From Pleurostoma richardsiae (taxonomy: Eukaryota > Ascomycota > Sordariomycetes > Calosphaeriales > Pleurostomataceae): DNA of 64,000 bases. A model generated the notes under the pieces. The model was not told where the DNA came from, searched no databases, and worked only from the letters and a program-made list of their open reading frames with translations. This document shows, piece after piece, positions 22,695 to 33,813 of this stretch (the first letter of the stretch is position 1; every line of letters starts with the position of its first letter). Where the stretch lies: contig JANBVO010000009.1 in assembly GCA_030052745.1 (NCBI GenBank), positions 682,001 to 746,000 on the forward strand, in the 5' to 3' direction. A program made the position numbers and the translations under genes.

Positions 22695-24218
22695 ATGCCC
22701 CAACTACTTGCTGCCATCCGTCCGTCGTTACTTCCTCATCACCTACGATCGGTGGGGAGTTTTAGGGCGGTCGCTACTCGAACCCAGGGCAAGAAGGAAG
22801 GCGATATCTCGTCCGTCTTCGTCTCCCTCTCAGGCGCTGAGCGCCAACCCTTGCCGGACCGCTTCCGTGTATTGAAGCAGTCACTTGTTGCGGGCCATGA
22901 AGACGCAGTCATTGCCTCTTGGGTCCGTCTGCTGTCCAGGTTGCAGAGAGAGAACCAAATCGTTGCCGAGAAAGGACCTGCCATCATCCCTAGTATTGAG
23001 TTCAAGAACCTCAAAAGCGACTTGAACAGATTCAAAGCCGAGATTAAGCTACGTGGCGCCGCTGTTATACGTGGCGTGATTGATGAGCAGGAAGCTCGGG
23101 CATACAAGGACGAGGTGGAGGAGTATGCGAGGAAGAATCCACAGACAAAAGGTGTGGCACATCCCCTTCCCGCTTTATGTGTTTGGAAAGCCAGCCACTG
23201 ATCTGTAACACCAGCATTTCCCGCAGATAACCCCCAAGTCTTCGAGCTTTACTGGTCCTCACCGCAGCTTAAGGCACGGTCCCATCCAAACATGCTTGCC
23301 ACGCAGTCTGCCTTGATGCAAGATCTCTGGCGGGTCTCTCCTGACGATCCCATCTCCTTGACCCCCGTAAGCTACGCTGATCGACTACGTATCCGCCAGC
23401 CCGGCGATGCTACCTTTGCCCTCGGCCCACACATTGACGGCGGCGGCGTCGAACGTTGGGAGAGTAATGGATATGGAATTGGCGGTGTCTACGATGCCGT
23501 CTTCCGCGGGGAGTGGGAAGCCTACGACCCCTGGAACGCGGGGCCTCGCATCCATGCCGTGACGGACCTTTATGAGGGTGCTGGAGCCTGTACCATGTTC
23601 CGGATGTTCCAGGCGTGGCTGTCCATGAGCCATAGTGGTCCACGACAAGGCACGCTGCTCGTTAATCCACTGTTGCAGTTGTCGACTGCATACGTGCTGC
23701 TGCGGCCCTTCTTTACGCCGCGACAAGACGGTAAAGGTGATGAGTTTCTGGACCCCCAGAATTGGGTGTTCACCGCTGGCGAGGACATGACCAGCGAGCT
23801 GCAGGGTGCGACACCTGGGCACGCACAAGAATTGACCGATGCCCTGCATCCACATCTGGAATTGAACAGGACGATGGTACACATTCCCGAAATCAAGCCG
23901 GGCGACTACGTAATTTGGCACTGCGACCAGATCCACGCGGTAGACAAGCTACACGAGGGCAATGGCGACTCTAGCGTCATGTACATCCCAGTGTGCCCAA
24001 CGACGGAGTTGAACCTGAAGTATTTGAAGCGCCAGCGCGATTCTTTCCTTGCCGGAACCCCTGGCCCGGATTTCCCGGGGGGCAGGGGCGAGGCTGACCA
24101 CATCGGCAGGCCAGGCCGGGACATGATTTATGGCGCCGAGGGCAGAAGGGCGATGGGCCTAGAGGCGCTCGAGGGCGTAGACTCTATTAAGCAGGCAAAT
24201 GCAATTCTAGGATTCTAG
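22695..24218 (+). CDS. DUF1479 family protein (YbiU-like, 2-oxoglutarate/Fe(II) oxygenase fold), 486 aa
   Basis: Exons 22695-23151 and 23215-24218; the 63 bp intron joins Q-T-K-A-F-P-A-D-N in frame. The N-terminal ~45 residues (MPQLLAAIRPSLLPHHLRSV...) are basic and hydroxylated, compatible with a mitochondrial leader. The body matches DUF1479: SIEFKNLKSDLNRFKAEI, LRGAAVIRGVIDEQEARAY, then FALGPHIDGGGVERW with an H-x-D metal motif. A distal His occurs in KPGDYVIWHCDQIHAVD. The family adopts the double-stranded beta-helix of 2OG/Fe(II) dioxygenases; its substrate is not established. Length is normal. Predicted oxygenase, substrate unknown, no obvious partner gene. Confidence 0.88.
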
Positions 24219-25166
24219 GTGTTGGATTCGGCACTTGCAGCTTACTGATGGGAATGGCCGAGTGATTTACCCGATTTCAGTCTACGGTGTGAACTTTTCT
24301 CAAATATCTCTAGTGGCCTCTCGGATTTCTTCTGCCAGAGGGGGGTCGATGAGACTAACTATATATGATGTTGCAAGCAAAGAATTAGCACGTTAGGTCC
24401 TGTAGATCTTTGTTGACGACGTTAGCAGTGTTCTTCCCACCCTACTCGTCTGGCCGTCACGATGACAGAATCGGTGACCTCGCCTACGTGCCGCCCGCCT
24501 CGTTCCGGATCTTGTACGAAGTCGACTAGCCCATGTTACGGCTGCCAGCTGTGGATCACCGCCATGATGCTCTAACTACTCCGTCCTGTGGCACCACTGC
24601 GGCTGGCGGCTTCTACCTCCACGCCGTACCGGACGTTGATTTTGGCCGACGACTTCCGGATGGCTGATGCGTCCAGGCATAATATTTGCTGACGCAATCG
24701 GCCCTCTGTCAACATCAAAGGATAGACAACAACAACACTTGAGGAGAGCTGCCCTGGCGGTCACAGAATTGGCGATATTTCCTCGGCCAACGGCTTATTA
24801 CTCTGGTCTCCTTCTCTAGATCTTACCATACATGAGACGTATGAGGATTATATATCTGTGTTCACATTATTAGAAGTCTTTCACACTGAGGAAGGGACTA
24901 AGGACCTAGTTCCCCATGTAATCATTATGTGCTTCAATGAAGGTCTGAAAGCAAACAATCTGCAGCTCACCGTCGAAATGTACGTTCCTTGGGCGATAGT
25001 AATGTATATTTTATTCCCGGTCAGTCAAAGCCACCGTGTGTGCATAGGATTTGTATTGTTATCAAAGGTCATAGTTCGAAAATCAACAACTCCCCTCCTT
25101 GTACAATACCAGTCCATTCTTTGATCCAAAAAGCAGAGCCAATGATCCATGTTCGATGCTATCTAT
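24219..25166. other. 3' intergenic between convergent DUF1479 and sugar transporter genes
   Basis: No coding region supported. Sequence is less GC-rich than the genes. Confidence 0.4.
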
Positions 25167-26856
25167 CTAGGCGTTGTTCTCGGGATGGTTTGTCTCACCA
25201 GCAGACTTCTTCACACCACCCACATCCTTATGGGGGACACGGCTGGGCTCCCATTTGGCGGAATTGATAGGATTAACGCGTTGTACATGCATGATGTCGA
25301 TCTCCTCCAGAGAGTGGCCCTTTGTCTCGATGAGGAAGAAGAAGACAATGAGTGCGAGGCAGCCACAACATACGGCGAAAACTAGGCCATAATAGAAGTC
25401 GATCTTCCGGGTGATGTAAGGCGTGCTATCGATAGTTAGTCATAGTTACGGGGAGTGGACAGAAAGCCAGGTCAACCTACAAGAACCCGATCAAGAAGTT
25501 CCAGAACCAGTTGGTAGCAGTTGCTAGCGCCATGCAAGGACCACGATACCGAGACGGATACATCTCAGCAATGACAGTCCAGGCGAGAGGTCCCCAGGTT
25601 GCCGCAAAAGCAAAGATATCAAGACAGGCAAAGACGATAAGAACCTTACCAATACCAGGGGTTTCCGTAGGATCGGCAAGGTTCAGCTTGAGGTGACCGA
25701 CGAAGGCGTAGATAAAGAAGCACACCATCATCCATACGGCACCAACAATGAGACCCTTTCTGCGACCAACATTGTGTGCAACCCACAGACCAGGGAAGGT
25801 AGAGATGACATTAACGGAACCCAGAATGATCTGAGTGACGTAACTGTCGGTGAGGCCAGTACTCTTGAATATTGTCGTTCCGTAATAGAAGTAGTAGTTG
25901 ATACCAGTCAGTTGCTGGCCAGCCTGGAGAACCATGCCAAGTACGGTACGGTACATCATGCGAGGACCGGTGAAGATTTCATACCACTTGACGTCCGCAG
26001 CACTCTTCTCCTCCTCGAGTTGGGCGCGCATCTGGTTGATCTGGTCGTCGACAGAGAGGTGATTGGGATCGACACCAGCAAGATCGCCAATGATTCTGCG
26101 GGCTTCACCTTCTTGGCCTTTACGATAAATATATCGAGGGCTTTCAGGCAGCAGAAGGATGCCAACGCCGAGAATCAGAGCCCAAAGGAGACCAAGGCCG
26201 TTAGTGATACGCCACTGAGAGCTGTCGCTGTAAGATTTGTGCGTTCCCCAGTTGACCATGTTCGAAACCCAGATGCCGAGGGTAACGAAGAGCTGATAGC
26301 AAGAGATCAGGAAACCGCGAATGACAACAGGGGCACTCTCCGATTGGTACATTGGAACGACCACACTCAAGGCACCAATGGATAGACCAGTGACGAAACG
26401 GCCGATCGCAAATTGGTACCAGGCGTGCTGAGATGAGATCTCGATGATGATACCAATGCAAGCCCAAAAGGCAGAGAGGCAGATAGTCATTCGACGACCA
26501 ATCCTGTCAACGACTTGGCCAATAATCAAAGCACCAAATAGACATCCAACAGAGAGCAAACCGACAATAGCACCTTGTCGGGCAGCACTGAATGTGTTAT
26601 CGTGGCCAAATCGTTTGGCGTAGTCGGACATGCTGAAATAACCCGAGATTTGACCACTGAGAATGGGGTCAGTAGGAGCTGAGGCCACGACTAAGGTCAA
26701 GAGTACTGTTATAGACACGGCGTACCTGACGTATCCGAACATGAAGCCACCTACACTAGCGATTAAACCAAGGAAGCAAGCCTTGAGGGTGACTTTCTGT
26801 CCCATGCTATCAGCCGTTGTGCCGACTTGAGAGACACTGCCTTTGGGGAAGCGCAT
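25167..26856 (-). CDS. MFS hexose transporter (RCO-3/HXT-like), 521 aa
   Basis: Exons 26856-26726, 26656-25481 and 25425-25167; introns of 69 and 55 bp. Joined protein has the 12-helix sugar porter layout: SVGGFMFGYVSGQISGY in helix 1, VDRIGRR loop, helix-6/7 marker PESPRYIYRKGQEGEA, QAGQQLTGINYYFYYGTTIF in helix 7, WVIAEMYPSRYRG-type motif (here TVIAEMYPSRYRG) and the tail FLIETKGHSLEEID. These are plasma-membrane proton-coupled or facilitative glucose carriers in fungi. QQLTGINYYFYYG suggests hexose rather than disaccharide transport. It lies divergent to a glucokinase gene 1.8 kb away. The two introns would otherwise read as spurious insertions after FGYV and at the C-terminus. Confidence 0.92.
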
Positions 26857-28692
26857 GATTGTTTATCTTCAGTTGAGATGGGCTGGATAAGTTAAGATGT
26901 TAAGACTACGGTGAAGAAAGTTGGAAGGCTGCTCTAGGAGAAAGACGGAGTATATAAGAATAGCAAAGACCTCGATGGAAACCCGCGGAGTCAACGTTTC
27001 GCGATGGTCACCCGCAACGTTTGAATTTGCTCAGACGAAATATCACACGACATCAGTCGGTTTCCGAGCATTCCACGTCAACTTCATGAGACCCATTGGA
27101 AACTGCTACGTAGTACATTGCTCCCAGGCGGTAGACCTTAATCTGGAAAGTGAATAGATATCCGTCTCTGCGGCCTCAGGTGACCGGGGATCCAGAATGT
27201 CGCCGAGACAGAACCGCCACCCCTCAGGCATTGCTGGGTACTCTGCTAAATCTCGGCACATCTTTGCAAACACGAGGCTGCGGTGAAGCACAGACAATCG
27301 AAATGCCCCACAGATACCTTGAGGTGTGATTGTAATAGATGCCAGCGCGTCGGAGGATCCAGTCTCGTCCTGTCCGGATCTGAGTGGAGCCTTGCAGGGT
27401 AAGCCAACAGGAAAGCATGTGGGAGGACAGAAAATGTCTATCGTCACGGGGATATCTTCTTTCTCGGAGCTTCAATGTGATCATCGCGGAGGTCACCCCT
27501 AGCACCGAGGCCCAGAAGCTTGTTTTCAAATACAGCGACCACAGCATAGGTCCCCCACAAGCCGCCTATTTCGAACCCTGGTTTGAAAATCGAGCTTTCA
27601 TTTTAACGGCATTTCCATGGACTCACAAGCCCCGTCAAAGAAGTTCGGGAACCTGTTTTTGCTGTATAGACATAAGTGATGAGCGGAAAGGGGAATTGGT
27701 TGAGAAGGCGGCGTGAATTCTTAGCGGGAAGAGAGCCGCCGTGGAGTATACGGAACTGGCATCTCCGTCTTCGCACTGCTCAGCAAAATTTCTTGCTCCC
27801 GCACTAGTATCATATAAATGCATTAGTAAAAAATTATTCACGATTGAGCAGATCTTCTGAGAGGACAGTATTTCTCGCAATTGCTTACCGACAAAGGGGT
27901 ACCCTTCGGGAGGTGAGTGCCGGGCATGTCGGAGTATCTTGCGAATATGCGGAGCTTCTCTTTTAGACAACTCCAGACCATTAGGAGCTTCTCAGCTTAG
28001 TTGCTCCGCGGGTTGGAAACACCACCATTCACGAGTTTGCCCGATACGTGGTAAACGTCTGTCGCTTCTAGACTCTATTTCGCCGACAACGATCATGATA
28101 TGTTCAATGTGACCCAGTATTCATCGTTTCGGTCTGGCATCAGTCACGTTCGTCTCTTCTTATCCCGCTCCACGACTTCGTAATTTAATGGTGTTGGAAC
28201 TGTGGACATCTTCGACAATACGTTTCAGAGCCTACTGAAAAAGGATTCCTCCGGGATTTCCAGCCGTAATTTACTAGGTGGAACCCTGGAGCAAATAGCG
28301 ACGGGGCTTCGTCTTCAGCTCGGCTGATAGCCCCTTTGAGAGGTTCCAGAAGGGTGGTAGCATCAGACTCTGCATGTTCAATTCATTCATCCTAGTTGGT
28401 CTTTCTTATTGTGGCGTTGGTAGGTTCTCGACCAACGCCATGCCAGTCATATGCACAAGACCTCGTGCCTGCGTCACACCACAACTGCGCACCGCAGGAA
28501 GAACTGATGGGCCTCCATGACCACTGGACGAACTCTGCATGGCCGATGTGAAGAGTTGGTACTCGGGTATATCTACTCCACACCCCCTTGCCTTCCTACT
28601 GCCTTTCTCCTTCGGATCCAGTGGATCAAGAGTCTACCTGTACACTTTTCGTTCCATTCCCCACTACCCAACTGGTGTCAAGACTAGAAAAC
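26857..28692. promoter_or_regulatory. 1.8 kb divergent region between hexose transporter and glucokinase
   Basis: Shared upstream region of two sugar-uptake genes. One CCGGGG matching the CreA core SYGGRG is near 27185; a single site is not strong evidence. No gene accepted inside. Confidence 0.4.
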
Positions 28693-30326
28693 ATGACTTT
28701 GGCAGAAGATACTAAGCGCATTACGTCGCGATTCGAACTCACAGATGACGAACTTAACCGGGGCGTCAAAGAGTTCCTTCAACAGATGCGTACGTTCAGC
28801 CCGATCATCACGCATGTTCGGCTATGCGAGCTTGGAACTAATCATCAGCTGTGTAGATGATGGCCTAGAAAAGGACGGAACTAGTTTAAGTCAGATCCCT
28901 TCATATGTAACTAGCATTCCCAACGGCACTGAGAAGGTGAGCTTCTATTAACTGTCAACGTCAGTCCCGTACATGCTTCGCTGACTTCTTTTGTCAGGGT
29001 CTTTGCCTAGCAGCTGATCTCGGAGGCACTAACTTCCGAGTCTGCTCTGTCAATTTCAACGGCGACACGACCTTTAAATTGACGTATACCAAAGTTACGA
29101 TCCCGAAGGAGTTGATGTTTGCAAAGACGGCCGGACAGCTCTTTGCGTTCCTAGCCAAACAGATTGAGGAGTACCTCGAGCTCCACCACTCGGAACACTA
29201 TGCGGCCATTATCCGTAAGCGACAGACTTCGAGCAACCTCGAAGGCTTTGAGGACGAGCAGATCTTCCAGCTGGGTTTCACCTTCAGCTTCCCAGTACAA
29301 CAAGTTGGTATTAATAGGGGAAAGTTGATTCGGTGGACCAAGGGTTTCGACATCCCGGATGCCGTTGGAAAAGATGTCTGCGTTCTTCTGCAGCAGGAGA
29401 TTGACAAACTCAAGCTTCCTGTCAGGGTGGCTGCTTTGGTCAACGATACTGTTAGCACGCTCATGGCACGCTCCTATACTTCACCTGGCAAAACCAAGAC
29501 CCTTCTCGGTGCTATTTTCGGCACTGGCACCAACGGTGCGTATGTCGAAAAGCTCGCCAACATCCACAAGCCCATTGAGGGAGAGTATGATAAATCCAGC
29601 GGGGAAATGGTAATCAACACGGAATGGGGTTCCTTCGACAACCAGCTTAACTTCTTACCAACCACCCCATACGACCAAGAATTGAACAAGTCAACTCCAA
29701 ACCCCGGTACTCACATGTACGAGAAACATGTCTCCGGCATGTTCTTAGGCGAGCTTACGCGTCTAGCTATCGTGGATATGCTGCAGAATCCTAACACCTT
29801 GCTGTTCCGCGATAAGAACTCGAGTGTCAACAACTGGACGTCAAATACAGCTATCTCTGGCGAGTCGCCCGTCCTAGCAGTCTGGGGCCTTGAATCCGCG
29901 ATATTGTCCGTTGCTGCAGCTGACAACACACCGGACCTCAGCGTATTGCGCCAGCAACTGGAAGAGGTGCTTCACATTCATGCTCCCTCATTAGATGACG
30001 CACAAGCTTTTAAGGAGGTTGCAGGCTCTGTCGTTCGTCGCGCCGCCCGGCTATCTGCTATCCCGCTAGCTGCAATCATGATCCACTGCGGTGCTCTCAA
30101 CGACGGTACCGACGAGCCCATCGATATCGGTGTGGACGGCAGCGTCATCGAGCACTATCCTTTCTACCGGCACATGGTCTACGAGGGTCTTCGAGCCATT
30201 AAGGAGATCGGAACGAAGGGCGCCGACAGAGTCCGCATTGGTATTACCAAGGACGGTAGCGGTGTTGGTGCCGCTCTGATTGCTCTTGTTTCGGACAAGA
30301 CTACACTCGTAGATACCGACCTTTAG
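28693..30326 (+). CDS. Glucokinase-type hexokinase, 501 aa
   Basis: Exons 28693-28789, 28857-28936 and 28998-30326 (introns 67 and 61 bp). The join gives FLQQM-H-DGLEKDGTSLSQIP and then TEK-GLCLAADLGGTNFRVC, the phosphate-1 motif. Further hexokinase signatures: FTFSFPVQQ, RWTKGFDIPDAVGKDVC, VAALVNDTVSTLMARSY with the catalytic Asp, AIFGTGTNGAYVEK and INTEWGSFDN. At the end is GITKDGSGVGAALIAL. The reaction is ATP-dependent phosphorylation of glucose in the cytosol. D-A-V-G-K-D-V-C and DGTSLSQIP favour fungal glucokinase over hexokinase. Several normally invariant spots differ slightly (LCLAADLGG, GITKDG), so it may be a diverged paralogue rather than the main enzyme; active-site residues look intact. 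Confidence 0.92.
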
Positions 30327-31364
30327 TGCTGCCAGGAACTTAGTATAACCCTGAACTTTATGCTACAGATCAAGACGGAGGGACGCTGCAGTTCTTTTTA
30401 TTGTATGTCCGGGAAGAGACTTGGTGGACGTTGGACTCTGGTTCATTAGCCTGCCCAGAAACGGGTTTACTATGTAGATTGACCTCGATAGCCCGCTGAC
30501 GGGGTTCTCGTTCAGTCTAGCAATGTCAATAATAATGCACTTGCGACCACGGCCTTGTGACCCATTCCGGAGTTCAGTTTGGTAGACTTTGACCGGCCTT
30601 GACTGGCCTTGACCGGCCGGGTTGGACTGACTTGACGTACCTGTGCCACGCCCCACTTTATCTGGCTCTCGTTCCCTCATGGCCTCTCTCGGCAGCGGCA
30701 TGAATCAGCCTGGGCGCCAACTCCCACGCAGTTTACAACCTTGATGCTGCCTTCCCATCCCCTCAGATAGACTGTTATTTTTCAAGAGTTGGCGACGGGA
30801 TGTGTCCGATGCGGTTCTTCAAGTCATAAGGTAGTTAGAGACTGGGACATGTACCAAAAACATCTCTTGGTGACGGTTCGGCAGAGAGGCCCTGGCTGCT
30901 ACCATCGAGCCCGGCACGCGTCTCCTGATAGAGACATTGCAACCGCTTAGTATTTACATCGATTTTGTTCATACATTGGCGAATAAAATACAATAAAATA
31001 CTGAATAAAGTTCTATGCATTGACTTGACCCTCGCCCTCCGGTACAAGTGAGCAGAGGACATTCCTTGTATGTCGATGTGAAGGTGCAGGAGGTACCTAC
31101 CTCTACAGTAAAGAATCAGTGCCGGGCACAAGTCACTGTGGGTCCTCGGCATGTTCCACCGCTAGCGCGTAATCCGCTTGCATAAGTGCTGCTGCCGAAA
31201 CCTTAACGGCCCCACAGTAACCTGCTCCACCTGAGGCCCCACCTCCTTAGCGTGTAAGCCAGTTGCGTCAGGTATAAACCCGCCATTGTGCCACCAGGAG
31301 ACGCGGGTGACGGTTGCGCCAGCTGCGTCTAGCATCTCGAATCTAGAATCTTACACCCTCCGCA
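30327..31364. other. Intergenic with a short tandem repeat
   Basis: No gene seen. Contains the TTGACCGGCC repeat listed separately. Confidence 0.4.
30589..30618. repeat. TTGACCGGCC tandem repeat, three 10-base units
   Basis: Three direct units, the middle with one substitution (TTGACTGGCC). CCGG-containing repeats could bind a Zn2Cys6 factor, but this is speculative. Confidence 0.75.
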
Positions 31365-32365
31365 ATGGACGACGATGCATCAGCCCAGCAAGGCGTCCCG
31401 TCAGGCGCCATCTCAGGGCGGCTACCCCGGCTGACAGAGGTGTGGAACCCGCGCGATGACTGGAGTGGCATCACGGACCCCGTGGAGAGGAAGAAGCGGC
31501 AGAATCGCCTTAACCAGAGATCATGGCGTCAGTTTCCGTTTTTGGCTCGTCATCCTCTCAGTTCCCCCAGGCCTGTCTGCTGACATCTGCGTGATTGGGT
31601 CTAGGGAAGAGGAAGCATGCTCAGCTGGAACACTCTCCGCCTCCCGAGCTGGTGTCCGCCGTAGTCCTCGGAGCCGTCGCAGCTGATTTCCAGCCCTCTA
31701 CACAACAGGGAGAAACAATCCAGGACGAGGCTAATAACACCATTCGTCAGCTAACTCATCTCGTCCATGTCTGCCCTCGACGCCGTGCCAAGGTCTATAG
31801 GTTCACCCGTGAGGCCTATAATGACTACACCATGCATGTCCCTCGACCAACATACCTGCCGCTACTGATCCGACTGAATGTCCTCCATGCCATCGCGCGG
31901 AACGCAGCGGCAATCGGATTCACTGCCGAAGGGTTGTGCAATGACGATCTGATATCGCCATTCAACATCCACGGGCCAAGACGCGCCAACGTGCCTCCCA
32001 CCTGGGCATCGTGCCCCCGAGACCTCCAACCCACAGCAGTACAGTTGGCGCTAACGCATCATCCCTGGATCGACCTGATCCCTATCCCTGTCCTACGAGA
32101 CAACGTTCTGCAGGTCGCTGCTGCCGGGATAATCGACGAAGATGAGCTCTGCGGTGATTTGCTTGATGTGGTGGACACTTCAACCGAGAAGGCTTCTCTT
32201 ATCATCTGGGGCGAATCGTGGGACATTCGAGGCTGGGAGGCGAGTGTCCCGTTCCTGAAGAAGTGGGGATTCCTCCTCCGTGGGTGCCCCGAGATTCTGC
32301 AGGCGACGAACTACTGGCGTGGAAGGAGAGGGGAGAAGAGACTTGATCTCACACTATTGCCATAA
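31365..32365 (+). CDS. bZIP-like transcription factor with DUF3425 domain, 307 aa
   Basis: Exons 31365-31527 and 31605-32365, 77 bp intron. Residues ~24-58 read RLTEVWNPRDDWSGITDPVE then RKKRQNRLNQRSWRKRKHAQ, a fungal bZIP basic region whose intron sits inside the DNA-contacting N-x2-x-R-S-x-R-K-R segment. No clear leucine heptad follows, as is usual in this family. The C-terminal half is DUF3425: PTYLPLLIRLNVLHAIARNA, then PRDLQPTAVQLALTHHPWIDLIPIPVLRDN and near the end WDIRGWEASVPFLKKWGFLL. Predicted nuclear regulator; targets unknown. It is the only regulator near the sugar transporter/kinase pair, which may or may not be meaningful. Confidence 0.88.
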
Positions 32366-32577
32366 GCAGCCAGGTCGCGGTGCTCTAGCCATAATAGCGG
32401 GCCTACATTGACATCACATCACGTCCGGTGATTGGATCGAACACGTCTTTGTGACAGGGGAACTATCTTGGGCAAGAAACGTAGTGCAATTAGCAATTTT
32501 CTTCATTAATCCAGATCCACAGGAATACCCGTTATGGGTGAAGGAACCACGGCTCTGGATCCCATTCTCTTCTCTAC

Positions 32578-33813
32578 CTAATTTGCGTCCTCGTATCCTA
32601 TAGGGCTCGGGTACTTGACCACGGCGATCGAAGCGGACGAACCGAGGAGGCCTACCGCCTTGCCCGTCTCCCTGATATCAGGCCCAATGAAGGTATTCGG
32701 GAACCCGGGATCAAACGGCATCACGCCCTCCAGAGACTCGATCTGCTCGCGAGTCAACTTGATCTTGAGAGCCTGGATATTATCCTGCAGATGCTCGACC
32801 TTCCTGCCACCGACGATCGGGAACACGTACGGCGTCTTGGCCATGACGTACGCGAGCGCGACCGCCGTGACCGACTCGATGCCGTGCTGCTCCGCCACCA
32901 GCGCCAGCGCCTCGCTCATCCTGCTCTCCTCGTCCGTCTGCTCCGGCCCGCGCAGGCTGCGCAGCCCCTCGCCGCTCCTCTTGCGCTCCTCGAGCGCCTT
33001 CTTCGTCTGGAACTTGCCCTGGCCCAGCACGTCCCAGGGCGCCAGGGCCATGCCGAAGTGGCGAGCCATGGGGATGATGTCGCGCTCGAAGTCGCGCCGC
33101 ATGACGTTCCAGCGGCCCTGGTAGACGGAGAAGGGCGTCTTGCCGTGGTCGCGGGCGTACGTGTTGGCGGCGCTCACCACCCAGGCGGGGCTGTCGGAGA
33201 TGCCTAGGTAGAGCACCTTGCCCTGCTCGACGAGGATGTGCAGGCTGTCCATGACCTCTTCGATCGAGGTGGTGTGGTCCCACCAATGCAGGTAGAGGAT
33301 GTCAATCCACTCAGTCTGGAGCTTGGCCAGCGAGTCGCGCACGCTCATGTACAGGCTCCTCTTGTGGTTGCCGCAGTGGTTAGCGACGTTGCCCTTGCCG
33401 TACTCGTAGGACTTGTAATCGGTGGTGTACTTGGTTGCGACGACGAGGCGATCACGGTTCTTGCGGAGCTGCATCCACTCGCCCAGCCAGGTTTCTGACT
33501 CCTCGTTCTGGTAGTTGTTTGCCGTGTCGATGAAGTTGCCTCCGGCCTCGAAGTAGGCATCGAGGAGCTTGAAGGACTGCTCCTTGTCCATGCTCCCCAT
33601 GAAGGAGGACCAGGCACTGCCGATAGACATGGCGCCGAGCTGGAGGGGAGAGACTCGGATGCCGGCGGTCGGGGAGAGGATGCGATACCGGCCGAGCTCA
33701 GTCGGCGGCTCAGGGGCAGGTGCGAACAGAGACATATTGACGGTTGTAACTCGGCTGAGGGTCAAACTTGGGCGTGTTTTGCGCAATGGGCTGCGAGAGA
33801 GGAACCTCCTCAT
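32578..33813 (-). CDS. Aldo-keto reductase, aryl-alcohol dehydrogenase/norsolorinic acid reductase type
   Basis: Single exon of 411 codons. From [20 protein letters not shown] (ATG at 33735) it matches AAD14/NorB-like AKRs. Markers are [26 protein letters not shown] with the catalytic Asp and Tyr, KYTTDYKSY with the Lys, and [13 protein letters not shown] with the His. The NADPH loop region is [23 protein letters not shown]. Expected reaction: NADPH-dependent reduction of an aryl aldehyde or ketone. In-frame codons from 33813 add a 26-residue Arg/Ser-rich leader that may be a real targeting peptide or mis-start; family members normally begin at MSLFAPAP. It stands alone without polyketide genes, so a mycotoxin role is not suggested. 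Confidence 0.88.
   Translation of the reverse strand: MRRFLSRSPLRKTRPSLTLSRVTTVNMSLFAPAPEPPTELGRYRILSPTAGIRVSPLQLGAMSIGSAWSSFMGSMDKEQSFKLLDAYFEAGGNFIDTANNYQNEESETWLGEWMQLRKNRDRLVVATKYTTDYKSYEYGKGNVANHCGNHKRSLYMSVRDSLAKLQTEWIDILYLHWWDHTTSIEEVMDSLHILVEQGKVLYLGISDSPAWVVSAANTYARDHGKTPFSVYQGRWNVMRRDFERDIIPMARHFGMALAPWDVLGQGKFQTKKALEERKRSGEGLRSLRGPEQTDEESRMSEALALVAEQHGIESVTAVALAYVMAKTPYVFPIVGGRKVEHLQDNIQALKIKLTREQIESLEGVMPFDPGFPNTFIGPDIRETGKAVGLLGSSASIAVVKYPSPIGYEDAN

Noticed and set aside
27106-27970. Leftward frames in the transporter/glucokinase interval
   Set aside because: Short, overlapping, no recognised motifs; the interval is better read as regulatory.
32578-33813. Aldo-keto reductase as part of an aflatoxin-type polyketide cluster
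   Set aside because: No polyketide synthase or other tailoring gene is nearby; similarity to norsolorinic acid reductases is common in unrelated AKRs.
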